Positions 63,987 to 64,000 of a DNA stretch of 64,000 bases are shown here, in pieces. Below the pieces are notes generated by a model. The model was not told the DNA's origin. It was given only the letters and a program-made list of their open reading frames with translations, and searched no databases. This stretch comes from Myoxocephalus aenaeus (Eukaryota; Chordata; Actinopteri; Perciformes; Cottidae): positions 8,909,501 to 8,973,500 of the forward strand of contig JBAMJR010000053.1 in the NCBI GenBank assembly GCA_038501785.1, read 5' to 3'. The position numbers and the translations under genes were made by a program. The number at the start of each line of letters is the position of its first letter. The stretch's first letter is position 1.

Positions 63987-64000
63987 TTCGGGTGTCTTTG

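Larger units (their letters stand above)
57634..64000 (+). other. sema3a intron 1, distal part (continues past the window)
   Basis: Intronic DNA with CT, CA and TG microsatellites, a poly-C run, a palindromic TAATTA pair at 58996-59020 and an A/T-rich tail. No semaphorin exon 2 is visible by eye in any forward frame. A pyrimidine-rich stretch near 61780-61930 translates into hydrophobic residues but shows no family signature. Confidence 0.65.

Noticed and set aside
54862..64000. Search for sema3a exon 2 in the remaining window
   Set aside because: No frame shows the expected start of the sema domain after SYKE. First introns of SEMA3A genes are long, so exon 2 most likely lies beyond the window.

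Overview
The window looks like teleost fish genomic DNA, most likely from a spiny-rayed (acanthomorph) species. The reasons are the very dense CA/TG, GA/CT and tetranucleotide microsatellites, a truncated L2-type LINE with a fish-style (GATTCT)n tail, and copies of interspersed repeats I recognise from fish genomes. There is also a recognisable first coding exon of a class 3 semaphorin. There is no prokaryotic architecture, and no rRNA, tRNA or CRISPR array that I can support.

The only protein-coding gene I can defend is on the + strand at the right-hand side. Coding exon 1 of a semaphorin-3A-like gene (54756-54861) encodes a signal peptide followed by NVPRLKLSYK and ends in a phase-1 GTAAGC donor. 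Upstream of it are a candidate TATA box (54047), a CT-rich then GA-rich leader, and two minimal upstream ORFs (Met-Val-stop and Met-stop). The rest of the window to 64000 reads as intron 1. I see no second semaphorin exon there.

Positions 1 to about 54 kb are noncoding: upstream intergenic DNA, or possibly an unrecognised upstream intron. Layout: an L2 LINE tail at 5.7-6.1 kb; CpG-dense patches at 2.8, 6.8 and 15.5 kb; an AT microsatellite at 21.3 kb; a cluster of long microsatellites at 33-41.5 kb that includes a degenerate tandem array (40.9-41.2 kb) and a fish interspersed repeat (40.28-40.52 kb); a likely DNA-transposon remnant at 45.3 kb; and an inverted-repeat element at 52.0-52.3 kb. 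Intron 1 carries a Harbinger-like nonautonomous DNA transposon (57.19-57.63 kb) and a palindromic TAATTA pair (59.0 kb) that could be an enhancer core.

I did not find an undescribed biological system. The most useful leads are cis-regulatory: the mini-uORFs of the semaphorin leader, the orphan CpG patch 39 kb upstream, and spaced homeodomain-like motifs. Orthologue identity, conservation and transposon family all need alignment, which I could not run.
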